The notes under the pieces: generated by a model
Database searches by the model: none
Told to the model about the DNA's origin: nothing
The model's input: only the letters and a program-made list of their open reading frames with translations
Program-made: the position numbers and the translations under genes
NCBI GenBank assembly: GCA_051294375.1
Contig: CM119268.1
Coordinates: 17,486,502 to 17,550,501, forward strand
Direction of reading: 5' to 3'
DNA: 64,000 nucleotides
DNA from: Paraspadella gotoi
Taxonomy: Eukaryota > Chaetognatha
Shown here: positions 23,050 through 34,839 of the stretch, piece after piece
How the letters are laid out: each line of letters begins with the position of its first letter
How positions within the stretch are numbered: position 1 is the stretch's first letter

Positions 23050-23700
23050 ACGGGAGGAAAAATAAAAGAGCGGAGAGATAAAGAGGAGGGGGAAGAGGGG
23101 AAATGGGAGGAGAGATAAAAGAGGAGGGAAAAGAAAGGGATGAGGGGAGAGAGAGAGATAAGGGGAGAAAGATAGAGAGGGGAGAGGGAGGAAAAAAGAG
23201 CGGGAGAGATAGAGGAGTGGAAAGAGAGAGAAGGGAAAGGGATGACGGGAGAAGGGAGGGAAAGAAAGGGAGGAAAAGAAAGGAAGGATAGAGAAGAAAG
23301 GAAGGGATAGGGATTAAGTGGAATGAGGAGAAGGGAGAGGGAAGTTGAATAAAAGAGTGGAAGGATAAAGAAGATGGGAAGAAAAAAGTAAGAAAAAAGG
23401 TGAGACGAGAGGAAACAAACAATGATGTGGATGAAGTGGAAGGCCGGAAGGGAGAGGGAGGGGACCTGAGGGAAAGGGCAAGGCAGAAAAAGACAGATGA
23501 GTAAGTTGGTTGAAGGAACCTCCCTTACGCAACGGAAAAATATGAAAGATGACGGAGAGGAGGGAGAGAAAGATGGAGAGGGAGTGACGCAGGCACGTGG
23601 GAGGAGGAATAGAGTAGAGAAAAACAGAGTGAGGATAATAGATGGAGGGAGAAAAGGGAGAGAGATAAAAATGCAGAAAAAGGTTGAGAGATAAGATAAC
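23050..23700. repeat. Polypurine tract
   Basis: About 650 bp of GA-rich, almost purine-only plus strand without a fixed unit. It generates long minus-strand serine/proline/leucine frames that I do not take as genes. Confidence 0.85.
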
Positions 23701-23710
23701 GGATATATAC

Positions 23711-23712
23711 AA

Positions 23713-23762
<50 letters not shown>
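23711..23762. repeat. (AT)n microsatellite
   Basis: About 50 bp of AT dinucleotides with one break; counterpart near 36,240-36,260 in copy B. Confidence 0.95.
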
Positions 23763-23765
<3 letters not shown>

Positions 23766-23969
23766 CAATTGAAATTGTCAAATTGCTAAACAATAATCTA
23801 GAAATATATAAATAGCAAGAAAAGGGAGAGGTGAAAAAAGAAGGCGGAGAATACGAAAGAAGAAAAGAGAGGGGGAGGGGGAGTAAGAAATGAGGGGGAA
23901 AACATGAGAGGAAAAAAAAGGTTCGCATGCGGAATAAATGCGCTTGTGGCTGCCAATGACGTCTTTGAG

Positions 23970-24135
23970 TCGTCGTCGTCGTCGTCGTCGCCGTTATCGC
24001 GTCCCGTTCTCTGGCTCGGTTTCGGCGACGGCAAATCGCCCCAGTTATTGCGGTCGTCGTATCGTCGTTTTCGCCTCGGTCCTCCTTTCGTAGTCCTTGT
24101 CGTTGTTGTCGTCGTCGTCGTCGTCGTAGTTGTCA
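23970..24135. repeat. Imperfect (CGT)n tracts
   Basis: Several runs of TCG/CGT triplets. On the minus strand they read as aspartate, threonine or arginine runs depending on frame. A related tract lies at 24,400-24,540 and both recur in copy B (36.5-36.7 and 36.9-37.1 kb). They may lie in acidic coding sequence, but no frame survives in both copies. Confidence 0.7.
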
Positions 24136-25859
24136 CTGTTTCTATTCATAAATGTTAAATATTTAATAAATGAGAATTGAGTTTTACCAGTACGTTTATT
24201 CAATCTTGTTATCATTATTATTTGAAGTCTGGACAATATATAGTACAATATACATTACATTATACAAAGTACACCTGTATCTTAATTAAACTCCGTCAGC
24301 TCCACAATCTCATCTCTCCCTCGAACGCGGGACCATGATGCCTCTTTCGAGACCAGCTACGAGTCGCCGACACTCTCGTCGTTATGGTCGCCGTCATTGT
24401 TGTTGTTGTAGTTATCGTCGTCGCCTCACATTCCGCGCACTTCCGGTGTTTTTCTTTCGCGGCGCCGTCTTTAGCGTCTCAGCCGTCGTCGTCGTCGTCG
24501 TTGTTACCGATGCGGTTATCGTCGTCGTTTTCGTGTCCCTTTTTAACGTCGGCGTGTCGAATATGATATTGAGAGTTAAAATATGCATATAATGCTAAGT
24601 TTTCACGACGAATACATAAATTAATCAATTATTCGATTCAATATCGTTGATTCGGTATTTATTTCTGGCTAAATCTAATTGTAAAACTTTTGGTATCTGA
24701 TTAAATTTTAAAAAAATTCAGAATATTTGTTTACATTAACGTCTCGTTCGTCGTCATCGTTTTCATCATCGTCGTCGTTGTCGTTCGGTGGGTAAAGAAA
24801 AACCAGAAACATTTTAAGAGTCATAAATCGAGAACCATTTCTAAGCTTCTCTCCTCGCCTCGCCTCCGCAGAATACGGAATTTCGCCGTCTTAAAAAAAA
24901 AAGGGAAGCGGTTTCGGACGTAAAGCAACAAAAACGACATCTGGAGGAGGTTTAACGCAGCTTTTTTTTTTTTTAAGAAAGAAAAAAAATATTGGGGAAA
25001 GGAAAATAAAAGAGGAAAAGAGAAGCGAGTACGAGAGAGGAAAGGAAAAATGTCAAATAAGGATTACTTCAAGAAATAACATATCATGTAAAAAACGAAG
25101 AGCGTCTCAACTTTTTCATTCATGACAACAAAGTTTGGGTGGAATAACCTTCATGTCTCCTATTATCATTTTTCAGTTAAGGTAATAAATATTATGGAAG
25201 AATCTTTTGCCTCTGACAAAAAATGTTTTAAAGATTCTTGTGGATTTCCTTATTTCAAAAGTGGAGGGAAAAAAAACGAATACATTTTTTTTTATCTACA
25301 CTAGACTCTTTACCCTCAAAAACACTCGACCGCAACGCGACAATAAAAATGAAACAAATCTTTTTTTTTTTTCGAATTCAGAAAAGAAAAAATAGAGAAA
25401 AAAAAATCGTCCCGAATCCGTGTCCCCCAACGAAAAAGATATATGGGACCTTTAGTGCCGGAAACAAGGACGGGGAAAAAAGGGGGAGCAGGCTGGGGAC
25501 AGGGGATGAAAGGGGGTGGGGCAGAAATGGATGGGCGTGGCTGGAAGTGAGAATGGGGTGAGGGTTGGGAGGGAGGGAAAGGCCTCGTAGGGAGCATAGC
25601 GATTCTGAAAACAACGAAGAGATGAAAAGGGAAGGGTCTAATTGAAGAGCGAAGGAGGCATGGGAGGGACATGGAGGGACAATACAATTGAACAAAAAAG
25701 TGAATAGAAAGGAAGAGAGGGAAGAGTGAGCGAGGGAAGAGAGAGAGTAAAGTGAGATTGGTGGGGAACTGGAGCAAAGATGGAAAAGAAGAAGAGATAA
25801 GAGAGATTGGGGCGGTGGAGTGGAGCGAGGGAGAGGAGGAGTGAGACGATTCGCGGATG

Positions 25860-26007
25860 GAGCAAGGCTTCTCGCTCGGCAGAGGGCGCGCAGCTATGGG
25901 CGGCGGTATTGGCGCCATCGTCCCGTCGCGATTGGCGCCAGACGCCAACAAAAGGCGCAATTCGCTACACAAAAAAAGGGGAGTGAGACAGCGAAACGGC
26001 GAAAGAA

Positions 26008-26066
<59 letters not shown>

Positions 26067-26135
26067 GGTTGTCGACCCTTATGCTGTCGCCATGCCTCCG
26101 ACCCTAAGGAGGAGGCGACTTCCGGTCATGAATGT

Positions 26136-26230
<95 letters not shown>
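25860..26230. repeat. Two (GA)n runs around a GC-rich unique block
   Basis: GA runs at 26,010-26,065 and 26,137-26,230 flank about 70 bp of unique sequence. The block from 25,860 is the part that recurs inverted at 31.7-32.0 kb. Confidence 0.9.
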
Positions 26231-26505
26231 TTTGTTCAAAATAACGTAACGAGCAACTTTTCACTGAGGGGAACTATTGGGGCAAAAGGCATAAGTATAA
26301 TGGCTAAACCCTTGGAGAATAAATACCAATATGATAGTATAAATATTAATTGATTTCTGCATTTTTGCATTTGGGTATGAAATGTTAAAATTAATATTTC
26401 AAAATGAATTGAGTGAGAAGAGAAAATTTATTGAGCCTAAAAAAGAAAAAGAGAAGTCTCGGATATTTTTTTTCAAATTGGTTTTATCAGATTAATCGAG
26501 ATCGG

Positions 26506-26510
<5 letters not shown>

Positions 26511-26590
<80 letters not shown>
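26511..26590. repeat. (GA)n microsatellite
   Basis: Eighty bases of GA; counterpart at 40,450-40,533 has GGA interruptions. Confidence 0.95.
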
Positions 26591-26593
<3 letters not shown>

Positions 26594-26912
26594 ATTTCGA
26601 AATCCATTGTATGCAAATGGTGGTTTTAACGTCGTGAGGCTTCACGCAGAAGCTTCTTCGGCATCGAGTGAAGCCTGAGAGTGAGAGGGATGAGAACTAG
26701 AGGCAAGAATAAGGGTTGGGAGAGAAAGGGGGTGAGTGAAAAAGTGAGGAGGTGAGTATCAAGAAAGGGGGACAGGGGGGGAGAGAAAGAAAATCCTTCA
26801 GGGTGAGGAAAAACGAGAAGCGACGATCCGACGATTTCAGCGTCACCATCTCCTCGCCTCATTTGCATATTTGGGTCGCCAAGATCTTTTTCTCTTTCTC
26901 CAGAGAGTGAAA

Positions 26913-26916
<4 letters not shown>

Positions 26917-26973
<57 letters not shown>
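26917..26973. repeat. (GA)n microsatellite
   Basis: Counterpart at 40,857-40,907 in copy B. Confidence 0.95.
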
Positions 26974-26977
<4 letters not shown>

Positions 26978-27198
26978 AGATTCTATTCTCTATCTCCTCC
27001 CACGATTTGCATGTGAGTCAGAAGAGGATTCGAAGCAGCTTCTTTCTCTTAAAAATCTTCATCTTGAGGATTTTCACAGAGAACGAGTGAGAGACCGAGA
27101 GAAAGAAAGAAAGACAAAAAAATCGTCCCAGGATTTTTAATGGAGGAAAATTTTTTTTTTCGTTTTTTTTTTTTTCATTTAACTTTCTAATCTTTTTT

Positions 27199-27305
27199 CG
27201 TCTTTCTTTCTTTCTTTCTTCTTTCTTTCTTTCTTTCTTTCTTTCTTTCCTTTTTCTTTCTTTCTTTCTTTCTTTCTTTCTTTTTTCTTTCTTTCTTCTT
27301 TCTTC
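27199..27305. repeat. (TTTC)n microsatellite
   Basis: Tetranucleotide run of about 105 bp with some slips; counterpart at 41,136-41,236. Confidence 0.9.
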
Positions 27306-27624
27306 CATAGTTTTTTTTATATTTTAGCCTTTCCTTTCTTTTCTCCCTTTTTTTCCCTCGTCTTTCCTGAAGTCTTCTTTCGAAAACCTTGGGAATTTGA
27401 GAGGTCCCGCTTCTCAAACTATTTTTTTTTCTCCCCCATATTTTTTTTTGTCTGAGACTTTTTTTTGTCTTTGGGAAATTCCATCGCAAGAGTCGTTCCG
27501 TTGTTCTCGTTGTTGCTGCACTTGCTGCACTTGCTGCACTTGCCCTCGCCTCGACTTGTTCCGGCCTGGTCGTTATCCTCCCTTTAATCTTTCTATAAAT
27601 AAAAGAGGCCTGTGAGAATAAGAA

Positions 27625-27941
27625 TAAAAATTAAATAATTACCTTCTAAATTATTTACTTATCCTATAAACTCATTACATTTTTTCTTTTATTTTTTCAT
27701 TTTATTTTATTTTTCATTTGGCGAGGGTACAATTAACTGGAAAGCAGAATGAAACTTACTCAACCACAGATTAAAGACAATACTAGAAAATCTGTGGTTG
27801 AGTAAGTTTCATTCTGCTTTCCAGTTAATTGTACCCTCGCCAAATGAAAAATAAAATAAAATGAAAAAATAAAAGAAAAAAGTGTAATGGAGTTTATAGG
27901 AAAGTAAATAATTTAGAAAGTAATTATTTAATTTTTTTTTA
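27625..27941. repeat. Near-perfect 150-bp-arm fold-back element (copy A)
   Basis: Left arm 27,625-27,772 and right arm 27,789-27,941 are reverse complements with only a few mismatches in the outer part. The inner ~95 bp are essentially perfect, around a 16-nt loop. Its transcript would form one very long hairpin. There is no coding frame. It may be a MITE or a hairpin-RNA source. Confidence 0.85.
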
Positions 27942-28053
27942 AATACCTAGATGCTTTTGCTTTTGTTCTTTCATGTACTTTAAACAAGAGAGCTTAATCT
28001 ATATTTTCTTTTTATGCTTATGTTTTCAAAATTACCACTAAAATGTTTCTTTG

Positions 28054-28075
28054 ACTCTCTCTCTCTTCTCTCTCT

Positions 28076-28148
<73 letters not shown>
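28054..28148. repeat. (CT)n microsatellite
   Basis: Run of about 95 bp; counterpart at 42,012-42,071. Confidence 0.95.
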
Positions 28149-28150
<2 letters not shown>

Positions 28151-28465
28151 AACGTAACCTTTTTTTACTATTATTCGGCCACTATCTGTTGTCCAAGTTA
28201 AACTTAATTATTTCGGTTTATCTTTTTCACTCGCAAATGCTCTCAAGACTGACGGGTGCTTAAACTAATAATTTAGCTTTATGACTATTGTTAAGGTAAT
28301 GAATTTAGAGAAAAAGTAAAAATAAAGGTCACACATCCCGCCGAGATAGCCAGGAATTTAGCTCTTTCATCCATTATTGTCCCATTTTAGTTTCTTATCC
28401 CGGAATTTATTTTTAAACTTATTATTTAATCTGTCAACAATTATCTATCCCTAATCTCTTACTCT

Positions 28466-28605
28466 AACATACTCCTTTACCCTAACCCTACCCCTAATCT
28501 TTTAACCTAACCCCTAATCTTAAAACTATATCCCTTACCCTAATCCCTCTACCAAATCGCTTTAACCAAATCTCCTAACCCTTATCCTTAAACGAATCCC
28601 TAACC
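28466..28605. repeat. Degenerate telomere-like (CCCTAA)n tract, copy A
   Basis: Many CCCTAA, CCCTTA and ACCTAA hexamer variants in a row, all reading the C-rich strand on plus. It lies about 300 bp upstream of the sulfotransferase start; copy B carries it at 42,386-42,525. Confidence 0.65.
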
Positions 28606-28882
28606 CTAACTTTTAACCGTATCTTTAAGAAGAAATGTGGCGCTCTGGGACAAAAAGGCCAAGAGGGCTTATATTAGAAAGTTAAAATTAACTTTACTAC
28701 AGCCACGACCAATAATTCATTCGCTAATAAACGATAATTCGTCAAGAACGGTTGATTCTCCTGTCCGCGCATCAAACGAACTACTTTCTCCCGTTTCGCT
28801 CCAATTGTTTTTTCCAAGTTTGTTTTTTTTTCTTTTTAACCGGCGAAACTGGAAACGAAAATCCCGGCGATTTTCCGCGAAA

Positions 28883-31493
28883 ATGTCTCCGTCGTGGGAG
28901 GCCGCTGTTCTTTTGTTGGTTCACCTCGCGTTTTACCTTCCGCTTCGTCAATTTCTGCGCTTCGTCCGATTCGTCGCGGACTTCGGGAAAAGTCATCCAA
29001 GGAACAACAACGACGACAACAACAATGCCGACCAAAGCGTCCAAGTTCGTCGCGTGTGTGGTTGCGCACGTTGCGCGCGAAGGCTTTGCACACGATGCAG
29101 TCGAGTTGCTACGTGGGCGGTGGGCGTGCCAACATATTTATGTACGCGATGGAGGACCCGTGCGCTCATTTGCATCTACGTGTCACCGGCTGGATTGGAA
29201 TTTGTGCGGACAAAAAGGGGTCAGTAGTAGTTTTTCCTAATGGATGTATTTATATATATTTATGATTGTGAGTCAGATTTCCAGAACATTATTTAATATA
29301 TTTTATTTTACATTCAGTTTTATAAAATGAATAAAAGTATCAACCAAACCAAACTAACTCTCGGGTCGCCGAAATTTCTAGAGCTAAAATTCCTAAGATA
29401 ATCTCATCACTTTATTTTCGCCGGTTCAGCCAATTACTTTTGCTCGAACCATTTTAAAACTGACATCATTTTTGTGACCCACCACTGAGCCATATCGAAT
29501 GTAACTATATTATAAGTTACTACATAACACATTACTCGCACCAACTCCAACTATATAAGATACCGTACATAATCGAGTCAGTATACGATTATTAGTTACA
29601 GAAATCCCAAACAATCATAATACGTCGACTATACGTTATATCAATTATATGACAGTATATTACATGTTTGGAAATTGCCTTTCTTTACTTATATTACGTA
29701 AATTTTTATGTATGCCGTTTTATTTATGTATGTATGTTATTTAATTATTATATATTATGTATTGTATGTATGTAGTAAGTTAACCCAACATCATCCTTGT
29801 GGGGGCTTGCCTAATGTGTAGCGCTGTCATGGTTATATATGTATTAAGATATTAATCTATATATTCTTATAAATAACCTTACCATATCAACTGATGCCCA
29901 TTTTTCGCCAACCCCCACTCCATCTTCAGACGTCAACGTGTACGCTTCCTCTGTGGCGGGGTTCGCCTTTCTAGGAGTTCCCCAATTCGCTCAGGATTTC
30001 ATCGTCGTCTCCTCGAAGGAATTTGAAAAAATTGTGGAGGAGAAAATGAGAAGGATGAGGGCGGAGGCGAAGCAGGCAGAAGCGAAGGAGTTGGAAGCGG
30101 AGGCGAAAGCGGAGGCATGAGGCGATAGAGGACAAGGAAGACGGCTGTCAGCGTTCGACCTTACCCACGCCCATCGCCGCGAGAAGCGAGCCATAATCGT
30201 GGCATCCACCCGCGATGCGGTGGAATCCTTTCTTTCGCGTCTCTTTGAGGAGTTCCCAGACGCCGTCGTCATCAACGAACCGCAGCCGCTCGCCAACTGG
30301 GCGCTGATTAAGGCGAATGCCGTCGCCGACACTGCCAACGCGGCGTCGGCGGGGAGAATGTTCCCTACTGCGTCACATCCTCTTCGCCGTCTGCCGGCCT
30401 CTCTACGCTGACTCCGGGGATCAACGTCATTGTCGTTAAAATCCCTGCCTTCGTTCCTTGGATGCTTAAGGTGTGCATGTCGTTGCATAGACATTACAAT
30501 ATGATAAATTGTTTAATTTAATTTGAAATTTTACAAATGTCCAGCATATGTCACTAAATACTACTGATAAGCCGATGTACAAACTGTAATCAGCAATTTA
30601 TACAGCTGACAACTGGACGTATGAAACAGAATTATTGGAATTATAAACTGTCGAGACATATGTACATTAACAAATTGAAAAATCATTATAAAATGACCAA
30701 TTAATTCAATAAATAAGCTACGAATCTTACTGACTTTCGAAAAGTTATGGTAGGCTAAGACTTTCGTACAAGAATAAAAAATGCCTGAAATCTTTTAATC
30801 ATATAATCAAAGTATCTGGCTCTTTTATCTATGAATTTGTAAAAAGTTTCGATATATTGTGTCATTTCTATAAAAAGGCGAATTCTACCACCACCACCAC
30901 ACCATAACCACAACTCCATCTTTCGTCCACAGGACCTCATCGACGTCGCCCCTTTAATGCCATTCGACGTTCGCTTCATCTTCATGCACCGGCGACCCTT
31001 GCCGGCGCTGAGGTCCTGGCTAAAGACTCGTCACCGGTTTCGCCGCCGACGCGGAGGGCTTGCTCGGCGGCTGCCGGTGCTGCGTCGGCGATGGCCCGAT
31101 TTTCATGGTCGGCGCTAACGGAGCCACGTGGCCGAATGTATTCCTCGAGGCTTTGAAGAAGTTCGTGGGAAATGGAGGAAGAAGAGAAAGGGAGGAAGAG
31201 GAAAAAGGGAGGGAGGAAGAGGAAACAGGTGAGGGAGGAAGAGGAAAGAGAGGGAGGGAGGAAGAGAAAAAGGGATGGAGATAGAGAAAAAAGAAATTGA
31301 ATTAGAGAAAGAGGAAGGAGAAGAGGGAAGGGAGGGAGATGAGAGGAGTGAGGAACTTGAGGGCGAAGCTCAGAAAAAGGAGAAAAATATTGAGACCGAA
31401 CGAGAGAATAAGAAGGAAAGTAAAGAGATAAACTCCAATCGAGACGAGTGGACCAGTCGCTGGAGTTGGATGGAAAATTTGAATTACTCCAAT
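28883..31493 (+). pseudogene. Frameshifted duplicate of the sulfotransferase gene, cut by a gap
   Basis: Exons correspond to those of the intact copy: about 28,883-29,219, 29,930-30,470 and 30,933 to the gap at 31,494. Relative to the intact copy there are several single-base and short indels, including losses in the alanine/glutamate coiled-coil segment, near the PAPS-binding loop and after the second substrate-binding motif. The glutamate-rich repeat has fewer units. The 3' third of the last exon is absent. It is a pseudogene as written, but the indel-only pattern fits uncorrected long-read sequence equally well. Confidence 0.8.
30686..30850 (-). repeat. Dispersed repeat R1, strongly diverged
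   Basis: Shares blocks with the full R1 copies (CAATAAATAAGCTA, GAAAAGTTATGGTAGG, AAGTATCTGGCTC in matching order) but with many substitutions. It sits in the last intron of the sulfotransferase duplicate; the counterpart is at 44,755-44,905. Confidence 0.6.
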
Positions 31494-31518
31494 NNNNNNN
31501 NNNNNNNNNNNNNNNNNN
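31494..31518. other. Assembly gap (25 N)
   Basis: Exactly 25 N, truncating the first sulfotransferase copy; an inverted fragment of upstream sequence begins about 120 bp beyond it. Confidence 0.99.
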
Positions 31519-31639
31519 ATAAAGTTAAAAATTTCGCAATAATGTTGTTATAACATCTAACTCGTTTCAATGTTTAAAATTAAAATTAAATGTTGCTCGT
31601 TAATATGTTTGTCAATCAAATTATTAACTTATCACTTCC

Positions 31640-31801
31640 CTATATCTCGCCTCAATGACACCTCTGATACTTCGTGTTGCAAAAAGTGCACTGCTCTCCC
31701 TCTCGTCGACATTTCTGACGAAGCGCCTCCTCCTTTAGGGTCGGGACTCGACAGCTAAGGGTCGACAAAACCGTCTCTCCTCCTCTCTCTCTCTTCTCTC
31801 T

Positions 31802-31848
<47 letters not shown>

Positions 31849-32930
31849 CGCTTCCCGTTTCGACTGTCTCACTCCCTTTTTTTGTGTAGCGAATTGCGCC
31901 TTTTGTTGGTCTGGCGCCCAATCGCGAGCGGACGATGGCCCATAACCGCCGCCCATAGCTTGCGCGCCCTCTGCCGAAGCGAGAAGCCTTGCTTCCATCC
32001 CGCTCTCTCACCTCCTCTCCCTCGCTCACTCCACCGCCCCAATCTCTTTATCTCTCTCTTCTTTTCCATCTTGCTCCAGTTCCCCCCAATCCTACTTTCT
32101 CTCACTCTTCCCCGCTCAAACTACATCCTCTTCCTTTCTATCTTCTTTTTTTTTCAATAATGTATTTAACTCCATCCTCCCATGCCTACCTTGCCTTCAA
32201 TTAAAGACCTTCCCTTTCATTCTCTTCTTGTTTTGTCGAATCGCTATGCTCTACGGGCCTTTCCCTTCCCCCACCTTCACCCATCTCACTTCAGCCACGC
32301 CTCATCCTATTTTGCCCACCCCTTTCATCCCCGTCCCCAGCCTGCCCCTCTTTTTCCCGCCTGTGTTTCCGCATAAAGGTCCCATATCTTTTTCTGTCTG
32401 GGGGACACGGAACGGACATTCTTTTTTTTCTTTTCTTGTTGAATTCGAAAAAAATTACAAGATTTGTTCATTTTAAATGTGTCGCTTCGTGATGTTTTTG
32501 AGTGGTAAAGTTCAAGTATGACTAGTATATGATATATAAAAATGTATTCGATTTTTTTCCTCCACTTTTGAAATGGAAATCCCAAAATCTTTAAACAATT
32601 TTTTGTCAAGAGGCAAATGATTCTTCATAATATTTATTCCTTAACTGAAAAATGAATAAGTAGGAGCATGGAAGGTTATTCACCCAACTTTGTTGATAAT
32701 GAAAAGAGGGAGACTCTTCCGTTTTTTAATATAATGTATTTCTTTTAATGATATCTTGATTTGACATTTTTCCTTTCCTCTCCGTTACTCGTTCTCTTTT
32801 CCTTTTATTTATCCCCATATAATTTCTTTTTTTTCTTAAAAAAAAAAGATAGTGCGTTAAACCTCCTCCAGAATCTCGTTTTTTGTTGCTTTAACTCCGA
32901 AACCGCTTCCCTTCTTTTTTTAGACCGGGC
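31640..32930. repeat. Inverted fragment of the duplication (copy C)
   Basis: Reverse complement of about 24,885-26,130, including the block TTGCGCCTTTTGTTGG and a CT run at about 31,772-31,850 matching the GA run of copy A. Diverged by many indels. Confidence 0.8.
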
Positions 32931-33890
32931 GACAATCGTGTTCTTTGCGGTAGACGAGCAGAGGGGAAACAGTCTTTCAGCAGGTTATGGTCTCGGGAAT
33001 ATTTATGGACGTACTTACAATGTTGTCTGGGTTTTTTACTTACCCAGCCAACGGATCAGCTGTACGTAGCGATGGTTGGAAACGCTCGGATGGCGGTGCG
33101 AGGAGAAAGCGAGCTTAGTTGATGAAAACAATATGTACACTGGAATATTTTTACTTATAAAATTCATAAGAAACCAAAAGTTTTACAATAGTTTAGCCAG
33201 ATAATTAGACTAGCGGATCAACGTATTGGGAATCGGAGTAATATTATAAAATTAATGTATTCTCTGAAAAACTTTAGCTATTTGGATATTTATCAGCAAA
33301 AAGGGCTCTATAAATCGAACACCGACCTATAAAAGACACGGAAAAAACGAGCGGGACCGGAGATACAACGGGATCAGGAAAGGGAAAGGGGTTACAACGG
33401 ACACGGACGGAGACGCTGTTACGCGTTGAAGATCTCGGCCTGGCGATATAGGAAGAAACACGGGAACGGTTAAGTGATTCGGTGCGGGGAAAGCTATATG
33501 GGTGATTTCGATCTGTTTTATCAGACAAACAACAATTTTGACGCGACCCTGTGACGGGAATGTTTCTGACTCTCGTGGCTGGTTCTGAGAAAGAATAGGC
33601 ATCCATTTTGTGCCGCGTTTCTGGAAGAGGAAGTGATAAGATTTGTGCAGGACTGATGTGGTTAAATTAAATCTGGTGATTACTGTATAATTTGTTTATG
33701 TTTTTTTGTTTACTATTATTTCTATTGTTCCAGTTTACTTACTATTATAATTTTGTTATACAAGATTTGTGGAATTAAACGTACTGGTAAATACTTCATT
33801 TCTTCGATTTTATTAAATATTTAACATTTTATGAATAGAAAATAGGTGACAACTTTACGACCGAGCGACTCCCTGAGCACATATCAACGA
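32930..33890. other. Mostly non-coding stretch
   Basis: After the inverted fragment, a splice-like CTTTCAG at about 32,980 is followed by about 45 open codons (includes GFFTYPANGSAVRSDGWKRS) to a TAG near 33,115 on the plus strand. This is a weak exon candidate. The rest, including two overlapping minus-strand frames at 33.3-33.6 kb, has no convincing structure. Confidence 0.35.
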
Positions 33891-33893
33891 CAG

Positions 33894-34129
33894 TGACTAC
33901 GAAAGAGAGGGGAAACTTCTTGGGCTGAACGACATCGCGATCGACACTTTCGGCGAATTTTTGGCTCTCACGGCTTTCGTGCGTACCGACTTGTTATTCT
34001 TCTTAAAAAAGCGTAAGAAAAAAAAAAAAAAAAAAAGGACAAGGAAAACGAAAAATCGAACCAAAAATAACGCGCACAAAAGACGGTAACCCCAACGACG
34101 CTCCAGCAAAGAGACGAATACACAAATGA
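33894..34129 (+). CDS. Possible terminal exon ending in a lysine-rich tail
   Basis: After a CAG acceptor at 33,891-33,893 the frame reads DYEREGKLLGLNDIAIDTFG, then EFLALTAFVRTDLLFFLKK, then a lysine run from a 19-A homopolymer. As written it ends at a TAA at 34,087. With one A fewer the frame would continue in protein-like sequence to a TGA at 34,127. Several AATAAA motifs follow near 34,150-34,190. The family is unknown and no upstream exon is certain. Confidence 0.38.
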
Positions 34130-34710
34130 TTAAGATACAACAAGATAACAAAAAAAAAATAAATGGAAACAAGCCACAACAATAAAGTAATAAAGCAATT
34201 GTCAATATCAAAAATAATATCCTGCATTGAAGCGATAAAACGACACTGCGTTTATTTTCCAGTGCCGCGTTTAATGAATTTTCTCACCCCTGTCAAAGAC
34301 TGTCTTACTCGCCCTCACCCTAGACTCTTTTCATCTTTCTATTCTTCCGACCTTTCTTTTTTTACCTCCATCCATTCAAAATAGTGCTTAGTTATAAAAG
34401 AAAATTTCTTTATGCTTAATATTTCGAAGAACATATTGACACGTAAGAAGTGAATTATGAGCAAAATATGGGACGTGAAGTAAGAAGAAATATAAGAATA
34501 TATAGTATATATAAATGTAACATACTATATACTTAATATCTACCTAAATTGAATATTATATCGTTAATTATTTATCTTCATTCAAACATTATTATATCAT
34601 TTCATATTTATTAATCGTCTCTTACACCCTTTTTCTCCCTGCGAATGTCTATTATCCGTCACTCTTGGTAATGTCTATATTATTATCAATGATGGTGATT
34701 CCTTCCTCAG

Positions 34711-34831
34711 ACACAGGATAAGATCCTGCGTACGACATCCCTCTACGGCGCGGAACCTTCTCGGTGAAGATGGCGCGTCTCTTCAGCCTCAAGGCCTCTA
34801 CATCTCCGGGATCATAACACTAATTTCATAA
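34711..34831 (+). CDS. Possible short terminal exon
   Basis: A pyrimidine tract ending CCTTCCTCAG is followed by 39 open codons (includes ARNLLGEDGASLQPQGLYIS) to a TAA at 34,829. A second frame is also open for about 18 codons. Weak candidate; no family recognised. Confidence 0.22.
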
Positions 34832-34839
34832 AGTGCAGT

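Larger units (their letters stand above)
23290..31493. repeat. Direct duplication, copy A
   Basis: Matches 35,720-45,603 in the same orientation, starting in polypurine DNA and ending at the 25-N gap. Similarity is high at about 26.2-28.8 kb and drops, mostly through indels, in the sulfotransferase part close to the gap. It contains CGT-rich tracts, (GA)n runs, a TTTC run, a fold-back element, a telomere-like tract and a broken sulfotransferase gene. Confidence 0.85.

Noticed and set aside
22989-23768. 259-codon minus frame rich in S, P, L, F
   Set aside because: It is the reverse reading of a polypurine tract; composition alone keeps it open, other frames are open as well, and there are no domains or splice signals.
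25316-25972. 218-codon minus frame
   Set aside because: Polypurine reflection; the inverted and direct copies of this stretch do not keep the frame.
26010-26230. Possible CRISPR-like alternation of repeats and unique blocks
   Set aside because: The repeats are plain GA microsatellites without fixed length or conserved unit, and the genome is eukaryotic.
28637-29227. 196-codon plus frame overlapping the sulfotransferase copy A exon 1
   Set aside because: Copy B shows a different frame continuing correctly into exon 2; this one is a frameshift product.
33274-33606. Two overlapping minus frames of about 90-110 codons
   Set aside because: Both frames are open over the same bases with no motifs, conserved start or splice signals.
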